The notes: generated by a model from the letters alone, not told the origin. Positions 33,901 to 46,250 are shown, counted from the first letter of the stretch. The stretch is DNA of 64,000 nt from Galeopsis tetrahit (GCA_963675135.1 OY776120.1:11498001-11562000), one strand, 5' to 3'. Program-made: numbers and translations.

Positions 33901-35697
33901 GTCCAATCTGCTCATGCTGAAACTTCAGGAGCATTGAATGAGCAAGGAAGGACTCTAGCATCTGTAGAAATGAGGCTCACTGGCTCTGAGGATGTTGTGC
34001 TACCAACTCTGGAAGCAAGGATCAGTGGTGTGGAAACTGGTCTCCAAACCATTTCCACTGAAGTACAAAAAGCCAAATCCACCATGGAAGCCATCTCAGA
34101 GGAGGTCAAGAAGGAGCAAAAGCTGCTGAGAGACAATCATAATGCCAATGTCAAGGCTCTCAGGCTAACTGTCAAGCAAGCTCTTGGAAAGAAGACTGCA
34201 TTGCAAAAGAGAAGAGCTGAAGAACAAAGGCTAGCAATGGTGAAAGCAGCATCTGAAAAATTTTCCCAAGAGGTATTGGCCAACATTGCTGAAGGTGCAG
34301 TAGCCAACCTCACTGAGCTTCTTAAAGCCCAACTGGATGCATCCCTGAAAGCAACCTTGGAGGAGGTTGTTCAACAAAAGATGAAGCCTGTTCTAGCTTT
34401 TCTTAGCTTGAGCAGTGATAGGATGCAGAATATACATGATGAAAATGTATATTTGTTGGAGGAGATGAAGTCCCTAAACCAGGCCCAATCCCTAATGGCC
34501 ACAACAATGAGTGAGTTAAAACCCCAGTGTTTTGATGCTGCCAAAAAGGGGGAAAGGGAAAGAGCTAGAGCAAAAGGTGCCTTGGTAATTGGAAGCCCAG
34601 TTCAAGGAAAAGACAAAGCTGCTGAAGGAAAAGGAAAAGAGCCTGCAGTGCTAAACTTGGAAGAATTGGATGAAGAAGAGCAATTAGCACTTGCATTGAA
34701 GAATTCTATGGCCTCAGCTCAAGAGGAAAGAGTGAGGTTACAACAAAGACCAGGTGGTGAGATGTTTGGTTTGGACAAAGGTGATGAAGGTGTCCAAACT
34801 AGAGGAAAGATCAAGAGGGCAAAAGGGAAGAAAAGGCAAGTTGAGACATTCACTGACTTCCCTAACAGCCTTGATCTTCCACCTGAGTTCAGAGTTGATG
34901 ATGATGTGCCTACTTCAAAGAAGGCCAAAACTACTGAGAAAGCCAAGACTGCTGAAAAAGAAAAGTCTTCTGAATCTGCCAAAGTTACTGAAGATTCCAA
35001 GTCCACTGAAGATATTGAAGAACTATTTGCTGAAGGATCTGGACCTGAACCTAAGAAGAAGACAACTGTCCTAGCTCATGATCCATCAAAACTGTTTCAT
35101 GAAGGGTATGGCAAAGACCCTGAAACACAACAGAAATTGGCCATGATGAGGGCCCAAGAGAAAATGGACTTGTTAGATGAAGCACAAAGAGCAAGAGACA
35201 AGAGGAGAGCCAATTTTCAGAAACCAAGAAGAAGGAGAGCAACATACAGCAAGATGAAGTCTCAGCTTCTAGTCCCAATGGACACCAAATATCCACACTT
35301 GGATAAATGGGTGCCAGTTCAACTGAATGATACATGGGAGGAAGCAAAAAGGGAGTTTGTCTATGACTATTATGTCATTGACAGATGGAATGGAGGAGAT
35401 GCCAACTCTGCCTTTGCTGAGTTCATGATAGAATACTACAGAGAACTCTATCAACAATTGCTTGCAGCTGCTGACATTGCAAGAATTGAACTCACAGTCC
35501 CCAATCCAATCATATACATGCCTCCAAAGCTTGAAGGATGGATTGACCAAGCAAGAATTCTGAGAGAATTCACTGAGATCCTTAAGCTAAACAAGATGGT
35601 TCTTGGACCTAAGGGAACCAACCAAGAAGCCATGGCATTGAAAAGAAGAGTGTGGGCACAGTATGGAATGCTGCCACCCCCTGAGGATGATCTTTGA
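30949..35697 (+). CDS. Element C third ORF, 1582 codons, interrupted by one TAA
   Basis: ATG at 30949 (MAPKVRPEM) and stop TGA at 35695-35697. One in-frame TAA (32848-32850) divides it into 633 codons and about 948 more, and no other stop occurs. The N-terminal module of about 250 residues has RRAGLQKFMEE and HPRIRIMAAIID, both with counterparts in the element B third ORF. Next come a basic Lys/Arg tract, a long Ser/Pro/Glu disordered region with repeated xPE motifs, a coiled coil (about 33880-34250), an AAKKGERERARAK segment, and a C-terminal module (EFMIEYYRELYQQLLAAADIA to PPPEDDL). Sireviruses often carry an 'envelope-like' ORF here, but I see no signal peptide or membrane segment, so an envelope role is not supported. 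The function is unknown. Confidence 0.75.
34543..34554 (+). other. Internal polypurine-tract copy in the third ORF
   Basis: AAAAAGGGGGAA, identical to the core of the true tract before the 3' LTR, lies in codons for AAKKGE. The element B third ORF has the same 12-mer at the same peptide (EAKKGE). Confidence 0.75.
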
Positions 35698-36167
35698 AAT
35701 GGCTAAGTCTTCTGACCTTTCTTGATTGATCAACTATGCTGAAATATGGTCAAGATTGCTGATGTGGTGTGCTAATCTGTTTGCTCTGATTTGTTATGGA
35801 TTACTCTGATACAAGCTCTGTGCTCTGATGCTGAAAATCTTATTTATGTCTTGAATTGTTAGAATGAAATGCTCTGATGTATTTAAGTGTTATTGATTCA
35901 TGCTCTGATATGTTAATTTCAACTATCAACATGCTTGTAATGATCTTTGAATGAATGATAGTTGAACTTATTTTGAATCAAGAAACACTCATATTTCTAT
36001 GCCTATCTATGAAACCTACTTGCAACAAAAACAGTGAATACACTAACACATTGTCTTTTCAGGAATATTGACTTTAGTCATGTCTTCTGAAGATATATGT
36101 AATAGGTGTAGACAAGTCCCTTTTGCTTAGAATGTGTAGGTTTTGGCATCATCAAAAAGGGGGAAAT
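35698..36167 (+). other. Element C 3' untranslated region and polypurine tract
   Basis: AT-rich with many GCTCTGAT repeats (for example near 35790, 35820, 35870 and 35900). It ends in ATCATCAAAAAGGGGGAAAT (36148-36167), the plus-strand primer directly before the 3' LTR. Confidence 0.85.
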
Positions 36168-37973
36168 TGTTGGGAATAAAATGATATATGTTTTGATTAA
36201 ATACCAAAACCCCCTGAGACATGCCTAAGTCAAGATGATTGTGTTCTAAGATTGTTAGAACACATAGCATAAGGCTAGATGAGAAGCTGATATGTTAGGC
36301 AGCTCTTAGATGACTAGATGCACAATGTGAGGGGAAACCTATGCTTTAAAAATGATCAAGATAAAGTCCCCTCAAGGCTCAAAATCTGGAACAAACACTA
36401 AGGACAAGCATACTCCATTAAAAACCACATGCTCTGATAAGGAGAGTTGTCCAGAAGAGTTATTTCTATGCAAGAACAAGATTGCAAAGCTCAAATGGAC
36501 AAGATTAGTCAAATGCTCTGATCAGGAGAGTTGTCCAGAGAGGTTAACTCTGTGAAAAACATCATCTCTGAAGCTAAAAGAACAAATATGCTGATCAGGA
36601 GAGTTGTCCCAGAAGAGTTGTCTCAACAAGTTTGAACCAGAACAAAGATTCTAATGTTTGAAGGTCAACCATGCTGAAGAGCTAGAGACAACCATACCCT
36701 AAAGAAACCTCATTGAAACATGCTAAGATCAACTTGAAGTGAAAGAAAGGGAAAGAGCCAAGTCATCTGAAGATGAGCAAGCCAACCTTGCTGATAAGCA
36801 AATCTGCTGATAGTGATAAGGAGAGTTGTCCATTTGATAAGGAATGTTGTCCTATCATTGGATCAATCTTCAGAAGCCATGTCCAAGTCCTAACAAGAAG
36901 TCAAACATTGGGAAAAGTGCTGCAGAATAAAGACAAAGTCTTACAAGCCGTTTATTACCCAAATAAGGACATGTCACTATCAAGAATCTGTCTTCCAGTT
37001 TGAAGAACTCAAGGAAGACATTTATAGCAATTTGGGGCTGCCTCTCCAACGGGCAAATCCTCCATTTTGTCTATAAATACAGAAGTGTGAAGACCATTTG
37101 AAAGAACCAACTACTAATCCAACTGAGCAAGTATTCTGAAGTTCATAGAACTTACAAGCTTTCAAAAGACTATCTTAGTCTTCATACACTTCTTCTAAGC
37201 TGAACTCACTGTATATTCATACACAAGCTTAGAGAGATATCCTATCCTTATACACTGATCTTCATTGTAAAGGATATCTCATTAGTTGGAACCTTACTTC
37301 AATCCTTACCCCTTTCAAGTGAGAAAGAGAGAAGGTTGTAGTAGTAGAAGTGGTAGTAGCTGACTGTTGAGAGAAGAACAATTCAGTTCTGAGTTGAGAA
37401 GAGGGTACTAGGACTCTAGACATCCTAGGGATCAATTCACCAAGGAGTGGTGTTATTGATCAAGTGCACCTTGGCACTATAAAACAAGTTAATTCCAAGA
37501 GTGAAGGAATTATCCTGTTAAATCAGGGAAAGTGGATGTAGGAGCTTGAGTCTCTGAACCACTATAAACCCTTGTGTTGATTTGCCTTACAAAGTACTTA
37601 CATTCATTCAACACTACACACAAAACTGATCTTTCAAAAGATACATATTCAAAGACTGTGAAAACTGATTTGGACAAGTTCCCTGAAACTAAACTGGACT
37701 GTATTGGATTGACAGAGTGATTTCAGAAACTTAAGGAGTCTAAACTTAAAGGGCCAACCACTATTCCGCACCTATAACTCCCCTAGATAGTTATTCAACT
37801 AAGTACTCAATAGTACTTAGTAGTTTGATTATCTTAGAAGAGTTTATCATCTTCAGCAGAGTTGTCCAAGACAACCTTGCTGAGCTCTGGTTTGATCATA
37901 AGTTGAAAAGATTTGCATACAAGTGTATTCCCCCCCCCCATACACTTGTTATATACTCCTTTCAGGACCAACA
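36168..37973 (+). repeat. Element C 3' LTR, 1806 bp
   Basis: Matches the 5' LTR with 11 substitutions and no indel except three extra C's in the terminal hairpin loop (7 to 10 C). TATA box at 37072-37079. Followed by the duplication CACAA at 37974-37978. Confidence 0.95.
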
Positions 37974-37978
37974 CACAA

Positions 37979-38950
37979 CCTCTCCTCAAAACACCTTTGG
38001 CAAACAAGAACTATTCAACATGCACCTGACTCTCTCAAGTAGTGTCTGATTCATCCTCCCAGCTACACCATTCTACTGGGGGGTACTTGGCACAACCCTA
38101 TGCCTCACTATTTTTTTCGATTTACAAAACGCATTGAACTCTTTTGATAGGTACTCCAGACCATTATCAGTTCTCAAATGCTTGAGAGTCTTGCCTGTGA
38201 AATTCTCACATTCAGTGAGCCATTCCTTAAAATTTTCAAATGCTTCTGCCTTCGATTTCAAGATAGCAACCCACACATTCCTTGAGTAGTCGTCTATGAT
38301 AGACAAGAAATATTTACCACCAGACCTCGTCTGATTCCTAGATGGCCCCGATAGATCATAATGGACATAGTCCATGATCCCATTAGTAGAGTGAACACTC
38401 GTCCCAAACTTTAACCTTTTGGCTTTACCAAGAATGCAAGACTCACACAAATCCGGCTTTGTGATCTTGTCCTTGCCAAGTAAACCTTGCTTAGGCAATT
38501 TAATTAGGACTTTCTCACCTACATGAGCTAGTCTTTTATGCCACAACATAGAGTTGTCTTGCACCTCTGCTACATCTGACCTGCCAGCTACTGTATTTCC
38601 CTTAAGAAAGTAGAGATCATTTCTTCTCACACCTTTCAGGACAGCCAGCTCCACCTCTCCATCAGTATACTAGAATGTATAGCCCATAGAATCCAGCATC
38701 CCAAGTGATATCAAATTCCTCTTGAGTCCAGGCACATACCTAACACTTTTGAGAACTCTTACTACCCCATCAAATATCTTCAGGTGAACACTACCTTCTC
38801 CAAAAAAATTGCAAGTGTGATCATTCCCAAGCAGAACAGAACCACCCTTCTGATGCTTGAAATCATGAAACCAATCTCTTATTGGAGTCATATGGAAAGA
38901 ACACCCTGAATCCAGGATCAGTGCTTTCTTTTCTGTAGAGGATGTGATGG
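37979..38950 (-). pseudogene. Element A pol: protease and integrase N-terminal part
   Basis: Minus-strand reading: protease LDSGCSFHMTPIRDWF (about 38920), LKSVRYVPGLKRNLISLG, integrase zinc block (LWHKRLAHVGEK...CESCILGKAKR), core DDYSRNVWV, LRTDNGLEY and PSTPQ-stop-NGVA near 38073-38075, where TAG replaces a Gln. Another stop lies near 38668. Cut at 37978 by element C and resumed at 22497. Confidence 0.88.
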
Positions 38951-39827
38951 TTAATGCTTAATCAGAATCATAACCTTCTTGCTCTTTATCCTCTTGGGTC
39001 TGATTAGTTTGATTCTTGTCAGCAGGGTTCTTGACACCAGATTTCCTCAAGAACTGCTTATATTTATGACAAACATTCTTATAGTGTCCGGACTTATTAC
39101 AGTGGTAGCACATTGTATCCTCTTGATTGGACATAACTGGTTTTCCTTTATCAGCTCATTTGGGTTGACTATACCGCTTCTTGGATCCAGATCTCTTCTG
39201 GCCTCCTTTGATTGTCAATCCTTCTCCATTGCTGCCCTTATCCCCTTGAGATGTCTTGTTGTGCAACAGCTTGGACTTGACAACCAACATTACGTCCTCC
39301 AATGTAATACTTTCATTCCTACCATACAAGATGATGTCCTTTAAGATTTCAAAGGACTTAGGGAGAGCACTCAACATGATCAGAGCCTTATCCTTCTCCT
39401 CTAACTTGACATCTAAGTTCTCTAGATAATCAAGAATCCTATTAAATTCCTCAAGCTGATCCGAAATGGGTTTGTCATCCCCCATTTTGAGGGCATACAA
39501 CTTCTGTTTCGAATAAAGACAGTTAGCTAAGGTTTTAACCATATAGAGTTTACCTAACTTGTCCCAGACCTCCTTCGCGGATTTCTATTTAGCAACTTCT
39601 CTCAAAACCTTATCACTAAGGCAGAGCAGAATCGTGCTTCGAGCTTTCCTGAGCATCTTGCTCCTTTCAGCAGCAGTTGTTGCAGTTTCACCAGCTGAGG
39701 TTGTCGATTCTTCGAGCGCGTCGAACAAACATTGTTGTTCTAGGAGAGCTTGCATCTTGACTCTCCACAGCCCACAGTCTCTGGTGCCTGAGAACTCCTC
39801 AATGTTATACTTTGTCGAATTCTCCAT
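38951..39827 (-). pseudogene. Element A gag
   Basis: Real ATG at 39827 (MENSTKYNIEEFSGTRD). The copia Gag core runs through LWRVKMQALLEQQ, LYSLKQKLYALKM-type sequence and ISDQLEEFNRILDYLENL. A CCHC knuckle (CYHCNKSGHYKNVCHK) lies near 39100. Stops at about 39585 (TAG), 39154 (TGA) and 38958 (TAA) break it. Confidence 0.88.
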
Positions 39828-39859
39828 CTCCAATCTGGCAATTGCTTCAAAGGTGATTT

Positions 39860-39883
39860 TTTATTCCCACAGACGACGCCAAT
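39860..39883 (-). other. Element A leader start, probable primer-binding site
   Basis: On the minus strand the 5' LTR is followed by ATTGGCGTCGTCTGTGGG. A TGG three bases in is where a primer site should start, but the sequence is not the iMet type and I cannot name the tRNA. Confidence 0.5.
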
Positions 39884-40131
39884 TGTCAGTTAATTATCCA
39901 CTCGATTAGACGTCTCCAACCCAAATGGATAATCAGACCCTCAAAAAATCCAACAAAGAATAGCAATTCACAAATATAATCAACGAGAATAGAAGAACAG
40001 AGCACACAACAATTTAAGTGGTTCGATCAACTTGATCTACATCCACTGGACACACGACTTCAATCTTGATTGATAAAAGAGATGTTTACACACTCAACAC
40101 TCGGAAAGGGATTTATCCTCACTTCACTCGT
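39884..40131 (-). repeat. Element A 5' LTR, first part
   Basis: TGTCAGTTAATTATCC and onward matches 845-1080. It is interrupted after CTCGT by element B and resumes at 53832. It carries a 16-bp insertion relative to the other LTR (near 39978). Confidence 0.92.
40127..40131. repeat. Target-site duplication of element B, left copy
   Basis: CTCGT, repeated at 53832-53836. Confidence 0.9.
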
Positions 40132-41681
40132 TGTTGGTCCCAAAGTTGAGTTAAGATTGAGTAAGCTAAGAAAGTCTAGAGGGGAGGGGTGAATAGACTT
40201 TCAAAAATCTTTCAAAATATCAGAATATGCAATGCGGAATTTAGTCTTCTTATGTACTGTACTGTGCTTACTCAGCTCAGATCAGTACTTTTCAAAATAA
40301 TATGGGCCTTACTAGTTTATACTCAACTTTTCTATAGATCTTTATCTTTGTAAATTCTTAATGTTCTTAGTTAAACAATTCAAACAAATATCAAACAGAA
40401 AATGTAAAGAACACAGAATTTTATAGTGGTTCGACAAATGTCTACATCCACTCTCACAACTCCAGTTGTGAAGTTTTATTAACTCTTCCTTCTTGAGTTT
40501 CTTGTGGCTTAAAGTCCCAAGATTAAGACTGTGATCTTATCGATTATACCTACAGGTATATCTTCGATCTACTAGTAATTCTACAAGTAACTAGCACACT
40601 TGTTTTACAACATACAAACTTAAACTTGAAAAGTAAAACTTCTCTTTGAATAGCCTTTGATTCTTCTCTTCAATTCAGTGGCTCTTCTCTTCTTTAATCT
40701 CCTTCAACTCTGTGAGTTCTTCTTGTGCTTTGTAGACTTAGATTGCTTGTAAACGCTTTATGATCAGTAGTCTAAGCAGTAGGAGATCACACAGTATTTA
40801 TAGAACTTAGTATGACAGTTAGCAGTTTGTGAACTAACTCTCAACTAACTCTAAAACTGTTTTTGTTGTAACTTCTTCTTGTAACCGACTTTGTAACTTC
40901 CTTCTTATTTCAAGTCAGCATATCTTCAATATATCTTCAGTTACACTTTACATAAGTTTTCCAAACTTATTCTTCAATTTCACCAAATCAGCACAGTAAC
41001 TTACTGTTCTGATTTTTACTCTTCGGATTTTTACTCTTCTGAGCCAGTCAGCACAGTAACTCAAAACTGTTCAAAACTTCTCCAGATTTCTTCTAAGCTC
41101 TTCTTCAACTCTTCTTTGAAGTCTTCTTATTCTGAAGTAGTCTTCTGAGTCTTCATTAGTCTTCTGATCTTCTTCTAATCTAGTTCTAATCTACTGTTCT
41201 GAACTTTTACAATGCTGAATACAAATAGAATACAACTTTACATATATAAAACCTATCTATACATCAACTGAACTATATACAGAAGAGTACATCTAAGTCC
41301 TATACTATAAGATGTCTATACAATACAAAACATCAGCTTAGTTCCTAACAGTTCATATATCAGATCAGTAAATACAATAAGATCAGTAATTCATGTAAGA
41401 TCAATAACTTTCATATAAGATCAGTAAATATATAAGATCAGTAACTCAGATTCAAATATCTCATATAAGATCACTAAAATTATTCTCAGTTTCCATACTC
41501 AGATCAGTAATCTTATTCCAAATAACTCAGTTAAGATCAGTAATCTCAATTTAAGTTTCTCATCAAATGACTTAGTTAAGATGACTTAGAACCACATATA
41601 TTACTAACTTTAAGTTGCTTTTGGCCATCAAAACATACTTTCATCAACTAGAACATTGTTTCAAGGATTCATATCCCAACA
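40132..41681 (-). repeat. Element B 3' LTR (left), 1550 bp
   Basis: TGTTGGTCCC...ATCCCAACA. It differs from the other LTR at 40268 (T versus C) and near 41312 (A versus C). TATA box in minus orientation at about 40795-40802. Hairpin stem GAAAGTCTA/TAGACTTTC at 40170-40202. Confidence 0.95.
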
Positions 41682-41695
41682 ATTTCCCCCTTTTT
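41682..41695 (-). other. Element B polypurine tract
   Basis: Minus strand AAAAAGGGGGAAAT, directly before the 3' LTR. The core is identical to that of element C. Confidence 0.9.
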
Positions 41696-41920
41696 GATGA
41701 AGCCAAAACTACTTAAATGTTAATAAATCAGTAGTTAAGTATGTAGTCTATCATAACAGTTCATCATTTCAGAAATTTCAGATTCATATTCAAGTTAGAT
41801 CAGATAATGCACATATTACACATACTAACAAAATATGCAACACACAAAAATATAGAAATAAAGACTAAGGATAAGAAATGTTATCTTCTGAGCTTGGTCC
41901 TTCATCTTCATTCTGTATCT

Positions 41921-44900
41921 TCAGATTCTGAATGCAACATACATCCTTGCTTTGATATCCATCATATGTTGATGATCAATGATTCCTTCTTCTTTGATAA
42001 TCTCAGCAATTATGTTGTTAATCTCCTTGTAATCAGGTTCTCCATTTTCCAGTCTTGGAGGTTCCCAATTTGGTTCTTCAGGACACAAGATCTTTGTTCC
42101 AGCACGAGCAGCAACTTGTGCTATATCTTCCCAAAACTCTTGATCAATGTTCAGCATGAACTCTTCAAAATCAATAAATTCAGCTTCTTTGCTCGAATGA
42201 TCACCAAACTTCCTCACAATGAAGTTTGCAATCTGCCACTTTTTCTTCAGATTTTTCCAATGTTCCATATTTTCTGTTAGAACAATAAAATCCACAAAGT
42301 TCTCATCCTGAAAATTTTTATCAAATTCTTTTCCTTCAGCTTTCCTTTGAGCATTCAATTTCTTCTTCAAAGTAGCAACTTTGTTATCAAATCTTGTTTT
42401 TAAGAACTTGATATCCTTTTCTTTCTTCTTTTTCAGCTCTGCTTCTTCAGCTTTCTTTTTCTTCAAAACTTCAAGTTTTTCTTGCTCTTTACTTGAAATA
42501 CCAACTTTCAACTTGCTTCTTGATCTGGTAAGTCTACCAGTTTCTTCTTCTTCTTGTTCTTCATCAGACAAGACTAACTTTCTCTTCTTCTGAATAGAAC
42601 TTTCAGCAATATCAGGTCTCTTCTCAACAATTTCTTGACCTTACTGTTTCTGTTGCTTCCTCAGTTTGATTTTCTCATTCAAACTAGCAATTTCTTCTTT
42701 CAACTCATCCTGACTCACAACCAACTGAGCTTGTTGTGACTGAGTTTGCTCCATCACTCTCCTTGTCTTATCTTCCCCCTTTTTGGCTTCATCATGCCAC
42801 TCTTTTAAGGAAGATATGTGTTGCTCCAGCTTCTTATGCAACACTTGAGACAGGTTCTTCTCTTGCAATCTATGAAGATCATAAATTTTAGACATTGTAT
42901 GCTCCATAACCTTTTCATAAGAGTGTTCAGATTTCATTTTATTCATTCTGTCAGTAGCTTCTTGAAACATCTTCACAGCATCTTCCAATTTAGCCTGAAG
43001 CTCTGCATTCTGCTTTTTCAACATTTCAAAGTCAGAATTGTCAGATTCCTTTTCAATAGGAACTGCTCTGATCTGTTCCTGTACATCCTCAATAATAATA
43101 GGATCAGTAGAGTGAATTGGAATGCTTTCCATCTCTTCAGCATTTAAGTCTTGATTCTCCAAGGCTTCTGTTTCTTCAATAACAACAGTGTTCTCAAACA
43201 CTTCTGTTGCATTGTCAACATCCTCATCAATATCCATAAAATCCTTTTCAGCAGCATTCCCAGCTTCATCAACACCCTTCTCTTCATTTTCCACAAACAA
43301 ATCATCATCTGTAGTAGGAGTTGCAACCTTTTCAACAGAATATTTAATTCCAGTCAGCCTTTCAACAAGGTGAGCTACAGATTCTGGGGTAACTAGCTCA
43401 AGAAATGAGTTAACACCAGCTGCTTGCATCTGCTCTGCTTCCCAATCATCAAAGATTGAAGCACCTCCCATGCCTTCCATAATAGCCAAATTTTCTTTAA
43501 GAGTACTCCTCTTAAGATACACCCATGTGCCAATCCTAAGGAGTTTCTCAAACTCAACTGAGCTTTCATCCAATCCAGGAAATTGCTTCAACAAAGCTAT
43601 CCTCAAATCTATCCTGATTCTATCCTCTTTATCACAGATAGTGTACTCCATTAAATCAGCAGGTTTAGGAGTTATAAATTCAGGTTCAGGGGATGATGAA
43701 ATGTCAATTGGTACAGTAGAAGGTTCAAATTCATGTTCAGTAGAGTGATCATGAACCTGTGTTGGGGAATGATGTGGTGGAGATTGATGTTGAGGACTAG
43801 AAATAGGAGTAGGATAAAAATTAGTGTTCTGAGGGGATGAATGGGGAGTGTTCTGAGTCACAGAAAAATAGTGAGCTGATTGTTCAGAACATGAAGGTTG
43901 AGGGTTTTGGTTTTCAGCTGGACTTGGTTCAGAGTTTGAAGGGGTAGAAGAAACATCAACCAACCTTCTCCTAGCACTTCTTCTCTTAGTTCTCTTATGC
44001 AAAGCAATAGGACTAGGAACACTAACCTCTTGCTCTTCTGAGCTTGATTGCACCACAGTCTCAACAAATCTAACTGTTGGTTCTGAGGCAGCTGTAGCAG
44101 ACCTTCCTCTCCTTGGTCTAATACTGCTCGGATCATGCCTCGCCTTCGATCTAATCTCGGGTTGATTGTCATCAGATCGGTACATTGAAGCTCCAGACTC
44201 TTGTGCTTCAAGTTCTTGAGGTTGTTCCAAAGGATTCTCTTGTTCAAAATGAACAGACTCCTTCTTCATCAAGAATTTCCCATGATGGAATTTCTTGGGA
44301 TTACTCCAATACGGCTTTTTAACCAGCTGCGGCAACAAGAAACTCAACTTGTTTCCGAACCCTAATTTCGATTTAATCGAAAATTCCATAGTATCCTCAT
44401 CGAACAAAACTTTGTCTTTCTCATTTAATAACCTTTCCAAGAAAAATCCTTGCCAATCACCTTGAACTCTGTCGATGATTGCAGCCATAATTCGAATCTT
44501 GGAACTTGATAAAGCATCCTGGCTATGATGTTGCCCTAACAAGCACTTTCCGGCTATGTCCATCAAAAATTGAAGACCTGTAGGAAGAACATCCTTCTTC
44601 AGATTAGTCAAGGACTCAGTTTCAACACCTGACCATCTTCCTACACATTCCTTCTCTTCTCCAGCTTTGTAATTCATAATGTCCACTGGGCCTTGAGGCA
44701 AATCCAACATCACTTCTAGGATTTCCCTTGTAATAGTGACCTTATGCCCAGAAAGCATGGAGTGGACACCATTGCTATCTCCTTTGAGTTGCAAATAAAA
44801 TTCCATAGCCTCCGGTTCATAGACATTCAGTGGAGATGATTCCAGAAATTTCCTCAGCCCACACTCCTCGCACATTGTCAGAATCGCCTAATTTTCAGCA

Positions 44901-45022
44901 TTGTGTCGGCCATTGAAGTATACAACATTTTCTACAAAAATGCCCTTTTCGCGAACCCAGAAATTCGAATCAAATGTTCCTGCAACTTCGTTAGTTTCAC
45001 TGATAATATTGATAGTTGCCAT
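41921..45022 (-). pseudogene. Element B third ORF, interrupted by TAG and TAA
   Basis: One frame runs from ATG at 45022 (MATINIISETNE) to the stop at 41921. TAG at 44888-44890 (codon 45) and TAA at 42641-42643 cut it. The part between them has an ATG at 44875 and 744 codons; the last part is about 220 codons. N-terminal module: CEECGLRKFLESS and SSKIRIMAAIID, matching the element C ORF. Middle: Ser/Pro/His/Gln-rich, then acidic. Then a coiled coil, the EAKKGE peptide encoded by a polypurine-tract copy, a Lys/Glu-rich helix, and a C-terminal module (EEFMLNIDQEFWEDIAQVAARA...PPRLENGEPD) resembling that of element C. No signal peptide or membrane segment was seen. Function unknown. Confidence 0.75.
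42773..42784 (-). other. Internal polypurine-tract copy in the third ORF of element B
   Basis: Minus strand AAAAAGGGGGAA within codons for EAKKGE, about 1.1 kb before the true tract. Confidence 0.75.
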
Positions 45023-46250
45023 TTGTAGAATTTTGTAGAAACCAGATTTTTCAGTAGTTATGAAGTTATGAGCGTTCCAGAAATGAACTCGTAAGAAAGA
45101 AGATGAAGAGTGATCGTTTTTGTCAAATTCAAAACCAATCTAGGGCTAGGATTAAATTTGATTATCACAAGGAATGGTTGAGATTAAGTCTCGAAGTCCG
45201 TGTTTAAAAATAAACTATTCATATTCTAGTACCATCCTTAATTTTGGAGCCAATTTGTGTTTAATAAATACACCACAGTTTTTTAGGTTAGAAATAGAGG
45301 AGTGTATTAATCTTCTCTATTAGTAATCTAAAATTGAACAATTTTTGACTTAGAGTATTCTAAACCAAAAGACTGTTCTGATGCAAATCAGCACAGTAGT
45401 TTCCAAAACTATTTCACTTCATTTTCTTACTTGTATATAAAGAAAATTTCACTTATCTGGATCAACTGAGTACTGTAATCAGCTGAGTAAACTTTTTAGA
45501 AATCAGATCAGTAGATGAATCAGCACAGTAGTGTTCAGATCAGTACCCAATTTTCCTGATTTCACCTTTTTGATATCAGCACAGTAATCCTCAGATCAGT
45601 ACTGTGTCAGATTAGTAGAATTCTGTAGACAGATTAGTAGTAAACAAATCTTTCTGTAGACAGATTAGTCAGTAATCAGATTAGTTCTGTAGAATAACTG
45701 AATTGTAATCAGATCAGTACTGTAGACAAAGAAGCTTTGTAATCAGTACAGTTCTGTAGACAAGTCAAAGTATTAATCAGAATATATCTGTAGACTGCTA
45801 TAGCCTGTAATTAGATCAGATTAGTAGACTTTTCAAATCTGTAATCAGATCAGTTCCCCCTTCAATGGAGAATTCCTCTTCTGTGCCTGTTTCACCTTGG
45901 TAAAAGTGTTAGTTCATGAGATATAAGTGTAAAACAGTACAGATTACTAACAATATTTTAATTTAATGATCACATCAAGGTTTATGCTAAAGTGACTTAG
46001 TGTTCTGAGTCAACAAAAGGATCTTTAAGAAATCACAGATTCCCCCTTAATGTATGTTCTCAGTGTCCCTCAGCTTTACCAGCTTCCTCATTGGGATTAA
46101 GGTCACTTTAGTAACCTTGTTACCTGTTTTAAGTGTAGTGATCTGACATAGGATTGTCTCTTCTGAATTTTGAGTTTTGATGTACTGCTCTTAGTTTCTG
46201 CTTCATATTCTTCTTGGTATAAGATCAGGACCTGAAATGTTAGCACAGTT
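45023..46250 (-). other. Element B spacer between pol and the third ORF
   Basis: Non-coding. Next to the pol end is a polypurine-like ATTAAGGGGGAA (minus, about 46040-46051). From about 45480 to 45860 the sequence is a loose array of GATCAGTA, CAGATTAGT and CTGTAGAC motifs, related to those in the LTR. The rest is AT-rich. Confidence 0.75.

Larger units (their letters stand above)
22498..37973 (+). mobile_element. Element C: complete Sirevirus-type Ty1/copia, 15.5 kb
   Basis: It has two LTRs of 1803 and 1806 bp with TGTTGGG...CCAACA ends and CACAA duplications, an iMet primer site, gag, pol in copia order, a very long third ORF, and a polypurine tract. The LTRs differ by 11 substitutions and a C-run length, so insertion is recent. 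The large size, long gag with CCHC and coiled coil, WHKRLNHLNF integrase block and extra ORF after pol place it in the Sirevirus (SIRE/Maximus) lineage. The element is defective: pol is frameshifted and has a 24-bp deletion, and the third ORF has an in-frame TAA. Confidence 0.94.

Noticed and set aside
41921..45022. Calling the third ORFs envelope proteins
   Set aside because: No signal peptide, transmembrane span or glycoprotein features are visible; only position after pol fits that label.
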